Below are positions 15,669 through 19,822 of a stretch of 19,822 nucleotides of DNA, one piece after another (the first letter of the stretch is position 1; every line of letters begins with the position of its first letter). Both the position numbers and the translations under genes were made by a program. Source of the stretch: JBBRCE01 sp038205115 (GTDB taxonomy: Bacteria > Planctomycetota > Planctomycetia > Pirellulales > JBBRCE01); contig JBBRCE010000076.1 in NCBI GenBank assembly GCA_038205115.1, positions 1 to 19,822 of the forward strand, in the 5' to 3' direction. The notes under the pieces are model-generated. The model did no database searches. It saw only the letters and a program-made list of their open reading frames with translations, and was not told the DNA's origin.

Positions 15669-17510
15669 CTAGAACTTGAGACCGAATGCAGCGCCACCCG
15701 AACCACCCAGCCCACCCTTGAGCGGCGTTTTTCGCGCCTTGGGCGGCGGCAATGGTTCCGCCACTTCTTCGGGTTCGGGCTCGGCGGATTTTTCTTTTTG
15801 CACCGGCACCGGCTTGGCGATCAACGCCTTGATCGACAGGCCAATCCGCTGATTTTCGCGGTCTACGGACGTCACCTTGGCTTCGATCGTCTGACCCTCG
15901 CTCAGGATGTCGCCAACGCGGAACACGCGAGACCAGGCCAACTCGGAAATGTGGACCATGCCTTCGATACCAGGCTCGAGTTTGACGAAAGCGCCAAAAT
16001 CCATGATTCGCGAAACCTTGCCCTGCACACCCATGCCGACCTGATATTTTGACGAAACGGTATCCCAAGGATTTTCGGCCAGATCGCGGAAGGCGAGGCT
16101 GATTTTATGCGATTCGGGATCGATCTTTTGAATTTTGACTTTGATTTTCTGACCGACTTCCAGCACGTCGCTCGGATGCTTAATGCGATCCCAGCTTAGC
16201 TGGCTGACGTGCAGCATGCCATCGACCCCGCCGATATCGACAAACGCGCCAAAGTCGCGGAGGCTGCGGACCGTGCCTTCGCGGACCTGACCAATGGCGA
16301 GTTCGCCCCACAGTTTTTCTTTCGCTTCCGCCTGTTCGCGTTCCAGCACGCCTCGCCGGCTCAGAACCAAGTTGCGGCGTTCGGGATTGGCTTCGGTGAC
16401 AACGCAGGCAAACTTCTGGCCGACGAGTGACGAAAGGTCTTCTACGCGATACATCGAAACTTGGCTCGCCGGAATAAAGCCGCGCAACTTATTGACCTCG
16501 CACTCCAGCCCGCCCTTATTGTGGCCGGTGACGCGCGCCTCGACGATCATGCCATCGTGAACTTGCGACCAATCTGCCACGTCAACCGCGGCCGACATCA
16601 GGCCGAGTTCGTACAGGCCATCCAAAGCATTGAAGCGAGCCACCACGACTTCCATAACGGTGCCTGGCGCGGGCGGTTCCGCGAAGTTTTTCAGCGGCAC
16701 CATACCTTGGTTACGTGCGCCTATTTCGAAGAATACGTTATCGCGATGCACGGAAACAACTTTGGCTTTGACCTTGGTCTCCGGTTCAATGTTGTCCGCC
16801 ACCGGTAGCGGCAACGGACTGTCGGCCGCCACCAGATCGTCCAGAGACATATCGCCCAGTGCTTCGTCCATTTCGGCCTGCAGTTCGGGCGGAAGTTCCG
16901 CACGCACGTTGGGCACATCGATCCGACCGACCGGAATCCGCTCGAAGTTTTGCTTTCGCTTGCCCACAAAAGGCTTGGGTGCATGCGAATCGTCGGTAGG
17001 CGTTTCTGCCGCTGCAGCGATTTCGGCAGCCGCGTCTGCGGCAACAGCCGGTTGCTGACTCGAGTCGGAAATCGAAGCCGTGGCGGATAAATCGTCCGAC
17101 GTGGCCGCCGCGAGCTGCGGCGAAACGCTGGCGCTTGTCGCAGCAGCACCGGCCGACTCAAACGGCATTGCTGAACCTGTGGCAACTGTCGCGGCAGGAG
17201 CGTTCGGTATCGAATCTGGCGGAACTGCTTGTGCCGTCGGCGACGCAGCCGTTACGGATGGCGATTGTGCGGACCGAATCTGCACCCGCGGTTCGATTCT
17301 CGGCACGACGGCACCAGGGCGCTGCGAACCGATTTTGAATCGAGTTTTGTCGCGCGCGTCTCCGCCCGACGCCTCGCCGGGAGGAGCGGTCTCCGAGGTT
17401 GAACTTGCCTGAGGCACCGGCTGCTCACCACCGGCATTGGCCGCCGCCTCTGGCCCTGCCGAAGTTGGAGTTTGATCGGGATCAACGCCGGCTTGCGAAT
17501 CGCTACTCAT
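15669..17510 (-). CDS. S1 RNA-binding protein, ribosomal protein S1-like
   Basis: The 613-residue product contains four S1 (OB-fold) RNA-binding motifs at about residues 243-305, 318-385, 406-475 and 490-562. The last two are the best conserved: REGTVRSLRDFGAFVDIGGV then DGMLHVSQLSW, and GKVSRIMDFGAFVKLEPGIE then GMVHISELAW. About the first 180 residues are Ala/Ser/Pro/Asp-rich and probably disordered. A conserved-looking linker, FVGKRKQNFERIPVGRIDVP, precedes the S1 array. The C-terminus is acidic, then basic, and ends in a Gly-rich stretch. Canonical bacterial S1 has six motifs, so this is an S1-like protein rather than a certain RpsA. The ATG at 17510 follows AGGAAATAGG; an in-frame start at 17555 lies 15 codons upstream and is less likely. 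A nucleoside hydrolase gene follows after 137 bp. Confidence 0.92.
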   Translation of the reverse strand: MSSDSQAGVDPDQTPTSAGPEAAANAGGEQPVPQASSTSETAPPGEASGGDARDKTRFKIGSQRPGAVVPRIEPRVQIRSAQSPSVTAASPTAQAVPPDSIPNAPAATVATGSAMPFESAGAAATSASVSPQLAAATSDDLSATASISDSSQQPAVAADAAAEIAAAAETPTDDSHAPKPFVGKRKQNFERIPVGRIDVPNVRAELPPELQAEMDEALGDMSLDDLVAADSPLPLPVADNIEPETKVKAKVVSVHRDNVFFEIGARNQGMVPLKNFAEPPAPGTVMEVVVARFNALDGLYELGLMSAAVDVADWSQVHDGMIVEARVTGHNKGGLECEVNKLRGFIPASQVSMYRVEDLSSLVGQKFACVVTEANPERRNLVLSRRGVLEREQAEAKEKLWGELAIGQVREGTVRSLRDFGAFVDIGGVDGMLHVSQLSWDRIKHPSDVLEVGQKIKVKIQKIDPESHKISLAFRDLAENPWDTVSSKYQVGMGVQGKVSRIMDFGAFVKLEPGIEGMVHISELAWSRVFRVGDILSEGQTIEAKVTSVDRENQRIGLSIKALIAKPVPVQKEKSAEPEPEEVAEPLPPPKARKTPLKGGLGGSGGAAFGLKF

Positions 17511-17973
17511 CGAACCTATTTCCTGCAGAACTTCAATGTTTGGGTATGCTGCCACGCCACGTTAGCAATCGCACAGTTTACTCTGCAAAACGAACGCCGC
17601 AAAGCGTTAAAAACGCAAATGCAACTGATGCGCGGCGATTGCCGGGCTGACGCGGCAAGTTATTGCCATGGCGGCTGAGGTTTAACTTTCAGTTCGAAGA
17701 AAATCTGACTGCGTCAACTTTGTGCATGGGCATGCTGCCTCATTGCCGCCCGATGACGTTTTGCAGTCCTGCCGAATTCGGTGGTGCCTCGGGCGATAAT
17801 CCAATTGCGTGCAAAAGGCGGCGACGTAATAATGCTTGCACAGTTTGCCTAAACAACGCAGGCGAAATAACTTCGAGATGCCACTTTGCCTCACACGGCC
17901 CTTTCTGCTGGTGAGCAGGAAATCGCCGAAGTGATTTTGCATGCCTATCGATTTTCCAAGGTGGAGCGACGTT
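17511..17973. other. Divergent intergenic region between S1 protein and membrane protein genes
   Basis: These 463 bp separate two divergently transcribed genes and should hold both promoters and a long leader. Short open frames are present on both strands, but none has a recognisable product or good start. A small hairpin, AACGC-CGCAAA-GCGTT at 17593-17608, would lie in the 5' leader of the S1 gene. A weak minus-strand promoter candidate is TTGCGG, 16 bases, TAAACT, but the match is poor. The Shine-Dalgarno site AAGGTGGAG of the membrane protein is at 17958-17966. Confidence 0.55.
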
Positions 17974-19233
17974 ATGAAGGATCAGAGCGGCCGGCTAACC
18001 AGCATTAACTGGCAGGAATTACTGCCGTGGACTGGCGTTTTGCCGCGGCTGTTGAAAATCGCCCTTTCGCTGCGGATGCTCACATTGGCGGCCCTTGGCC
18101 TGATGATTGCTTGGATCGGCAGTCATCTCATTTTGATGATTTTTTCGGTCGATCGGCAAGTCAACGACATGCTGATCGATGACGAATTTGCTCATGAATT
18201 TCAACCCGTCACGGCCGGGGGTTTTCCGCAGCACTCTGCCTATCTCGACCCGCTGGCCAGCCCACTGTTCAGCCGTTGGTTGGCGTTCAGCATGCCGCTG
18301 ATGAGGCTTTTAGGCCCGGCCCATTCGCCGATGTCGCTGGCTTGTTTTACGGCGCTACTGCTAATTGCGCTGTGGACGGTTGGCGTTTGGGCAGTATTTG
18401 GCGGAGCGATTACGCGCATGGCCGCGCTGGAATTGACGCGTGGCGATAAGTTGGACATGAAATCGGCGATCAAACACTCGCTGAAATATTGGACTTCGTA
18501 CGTCTACGCTCCGCTCAGCCCGTTGGCGGCGGTTGCGGCCATCAGTTTGCCCGTCGCATTGCTGGGCGTCCTGATGCGCTGGATGCCAACCATTTGGGTC
18601 ACGGCCCTATTGTGGCCCGCGGCATTGCTGGCCGGCGTGGTGATGACCGTTCTGGTTGTTGGCTTGTTGTTTGGTTGGCCGCTGATGTGGGCCGCCATCA
18701 GCGTCGAGCGCGGCGACGCGTTTGACGGCATCAGCCGCGCCTACTCGTTCGTCACTCAACGACCGCTGCACTACCTGTTCTACGCACTGGTGGCCGGTTT
18801 TTTTGGACTGCTCGGCAGTCTGTTTGTGTTTTTCTTTGCCCAACAAGTGGTCAACTTAACCGAGTGGGCAGCAAGTTGGGGCAGCAGCGCCGTTGTCTTC
18901 AATAACCTGTTTAGGGCGGTTGGAGATCAGCCGAGTTTGCCGAGCGTTCGGCTCATTAAGTTCTTCAACAATTTGGTCGACATGGCGGCCTGGGGATTTG
19001 TGATTAGCTTTTTCTGGACGTCGGCCACAGGCATTTATCTGCTGCTCCGCCGTCAAGTCGATGGCACCGAACTGGATGACATTTCGATCGACGCGGGCGA
19101 TATTCCGCGGGGACTGCCGCCATTGGCAACCGACGCAGCCGGCGTGCCTAAAGTCGCCGACCCTTCGTCCGCCAGGACGCAAATCGATGTCACTCAGGCC
19201 GGCGGCGGATCGACACCGCCCAAGCCAGACTAA
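17974..19233 (+). CDS. Multi-pass membrane protein of unknown function
   Basis: The 419-residue product has about six hydrophobic segments: LTLAALGLMIAWIGSHLILM near the N-terminus, FTALLLIALWTVGVWAVFGG, a proline-containing pair around PLAAVAAISLPVALLGVLM, LLAGVVMTVLVVGLLFGWPL, YLFYALVAGFFGLLGSLFVF, and a C-terminal segment around FVISFFWTSATGIYLLLRR. The last 60 or so residues are hydrophilic and Asp/Pro-rich. The loop RGDKLDMKSAIKHSLKYWTS and the block SVERGDAFDGISRAYSFVTQ recall the repeated helices of integral membrane proteins with a glycerophosphodiester-phosphodiesterase-like or DUF-type membrane domain, but I do not recognise a family with certainty. An ATG at 17941 is in frame, but the ATG at 17974 has an excellent Shine-Dalgarno site (AAGGTGGAG, seven bases) and is preferred. 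It is transcribed alone. Confidence 0.82.
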   Translation: MKDQSGRLTSINWQELLPWTGVLPRLLKIALSLRMLTLAALGLMIAWIGSHLILMIFSVDRQVNDMLIDDEFAHEFQPVTAGGFPQHSAYLDPLASPLFSRWLAFSMPLMRLLGPAHSPMSLACFTALLLIALWTVGVWAVFGGAITRMAALELTRGDKLDMKSAIKHSLKYWTSYVYAPLSPLAAVAAISLPVALLGVLMRWMPTIWVTALLWPAALLAGVVMTVLVVGLLFGWPLMWAAISVERGDAFDGISRAYSFVTQRPLHYLFYALVAGFFGLLGSLFVFFFAQQVVNLTEWAASWGSSAVVFNNLFRAVGDQPSLPSVRLIKFFNNLVDMAAWGFVISFFWTSATGIYLLLRRQVDGTELDDISIDAGDIPRGLPPLATDAAGVPKVADPSSARTQIDVTQAGGGSTPPKPD

Positions 19234-19305
19234 AACAGCAGCAGGCGAATTTCATCTTTGCCGCCTGACATGCCGGCCTGCCCGCAATGGTGCAATTTGG
19301 ACGAC

Positions 19306-19335
19306 GCTCCGCTACGTGCGAGATGCGCGCGGAGC
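19306..19335. repeat. Short inverted repeat downstream of the membrane protein gene
   Basis: GCTCCGC at 19306-19312 is exactly complementary to GCGGAGC at 19329-19335, with a 16-base loop. It lies 72 bp beyond the stop of the plus-strand membrane protein. There is no T-run after it, so a terminator role is only possible, and a 7-bp match in GC-rich DNA can be chance. Confidence 0.3.
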
Positions 19336-19410
19336 ATGGCGTTTAGCATTGGCCAGTTCGGCCAGCATCTGCTTTGAACTTCACGCAAGATGGCTCGCAC
19401 GAAACAGCAA

Positions 19411-19451
19411 CGCCTGCTGCGCCACGAACGTGGTTCGCGACGCAACAGGCG
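19411..19451 (-). terminator. Stem-loop, possible terminator of the PEP-CTERM gene
   Basis: CGCCTGCTGCG at 19411-19421 pairs with CGCAACAGGCG at 19441-19451 with a single mismatch, giving an 11-bp stem. The loop contains a second small hairpin, CCAC-GAAC-GTGG (19422-19433). On the minus strand it begins 28 bases after the stop codon of the PEP-CTERM protein and is followed by TTGCTGTTTC, a weakly T-rich tract. Because it lies between convergent genes it could act in both directions. Function is inferred from position and structure. Confidence 0.6.
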
Positions 19452-19479
19452 AAAGTTGAACTCATTAAGGTTGCAATGC

Positions 19480-19822
19480 TTACCTGGCGATTTGCATCCG
19501 GCGGCGACGGGCCATGACAAGCAGGCCGATGATGCCCATCAGTCCGAGTAGCCAAGTGCTCGGTTCGGGCACGGCGGTGACCGAGACTGGCGAGCCACCG
19601 AGCGAACCCAGTGTATGGACTTCACCAGACAGCGCGCCGCTTTGTGCCGCGAAAGCCGAATCCATCAGCGAGTAGTCGGCCGCAGTGATCGAGCCGTCGT
19701 AGTCGAAGTCGCCGTTGGCCCAACCGGTTTGCGGACCAAGCGTTTGTTGGTGAGCAAACGCCAAGTCGATGTTAGCGTAGTCGCCAGCGGTGATCACGCC
19801 GTCGAGATCGGTATCGCCGAAG
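19480..19822 (-). CDS. Dockerin-repeat, PEP-CTERM exported protein (C-terminal part)
   Basis: The frame runs from the right edge to a TAA at 19480-19482, so the N-terminal part is outside the window; the internal GTG at 19797 is not a start. The visible 113 residues begin with two Ca-binding dockerin-type repeats, GDTDLDGVITAGDYANIDLA and, 20 or so residues later, GDFDYDGSITAADYSLMDSA. After a short linker comes a PEP-CTERM tail: VPEPST, a hydrophobic segment (WLLGLMGIIGLLVMA) and the basic end RRRRMQIAR. PEP-CTERM proteins are exported and processed by an exosortase system, and dockerin-like repeats are common in planctomycete exoproteins. The N-terminal domains, often beta-helical or lectin-like in such proteins, cannot be seen. 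A stem-loop follows the stop codon. Confidence 0.93.
   Translation of the reverse strand, partial: FGDTDLDGVITAGDYANIDLAFAHQQTLGPQTGWANGDFDYDGSITAADYSLMDSAFAAQSGALSGEVHTLGSLGGSPVSVTAVPEPSTWLLGLMGIIGLLVMARRRRMQIAR

Noticed and set aside
17399..17942. Short open frames in the region between the S1 and membrane protein genes
   Set aside because: None has a ribosome-binding site or protein-like composition; they are on both strands and overlap each other.

Overview
The window reads as chromosomal DNA of a planctomycete, most likely of the Pirellulales or a related order. The basis is the gene content: a dockerin-type repeat joined to a PEP-CTERM sorting tail, ThuA-like and DUF3500 secreted proteins, several secreted or membrane proteins of the kind conserved mainly in Planctomycetota, and an S1 protein with a long alanine/serine/proline-rich leader. 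Composition is moderately GC-rich, and genes on both strands are often divergent or convergent. No tRNA, rRNA, CRISPR array, prophage or plasmid function was recognised. Taxonomy is inferred from content, not from a marker-gene search.

Layout. Positions 1-534 hold mobile-element debris: the C-terminal end of an IS5-type transposase and its element terminus, abutting the 3' part of a frameshifted IS630-type transposase, apparently a nested insertion. Positions 542-3699 are a minus-strand cluster: a small FHA-domain protein, RsgA and HflX. Divergent from it is a plus-strand radical SAM protein of the YhcC type (3961-4989). A five-copy 14-bp tandem repeat (5035-5104) separates its 3' end from the next minus-strand block. 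That block (5148-11256) runs, in transcription order, from a membrane-anchored unknown protein to NAD kinase (4-base stop/start overlap), a secreted unknown protein, a DUF3500 protein and a ThuA-like lipoprotein. An LpxL/HtrB-type acyltransferase (11394-12305, plus) is divergent from it. Then come a HIT-family protein (minus), a small Gly/Asn-rich secreted protein (plus), and the minus-strand series S1 protein, nucleoside hydrolase and HAD phosphatase (13854-17510). A multi-pass membrane protein (17974-19233, plus) faces the C-terminal end of a dockerin/PEP-CTERM protein that continues beyond the right edge.

How the genes fit together. Most are housekeeping: ribosome-linked GTPases, NADP supply, an S1-type RNA-binding protein, nucleoside and nucleotide salvage (nucleoside hydrolase, HIT, HAD) and outer-membrane lipid acylation. 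The secreted proteins belong to the expanded planctomycete envelope/exoprotein repertoire. I do not see a clear new defence, mobile or biosynthetic system. The points most worth checking are the 14-bp tandem repeat, the FHA-RsgA-HflX grouping, the membrane protein coupled to NAD kinase, the possible effect of the IS remnant on the HflX C-terminus, and the atypical S1 protein. Where the first possible start codon disagreed with Shine-Dalgarno position, signal peptide or family alignment, a downstream start was chosen and the reason is given in the entry.
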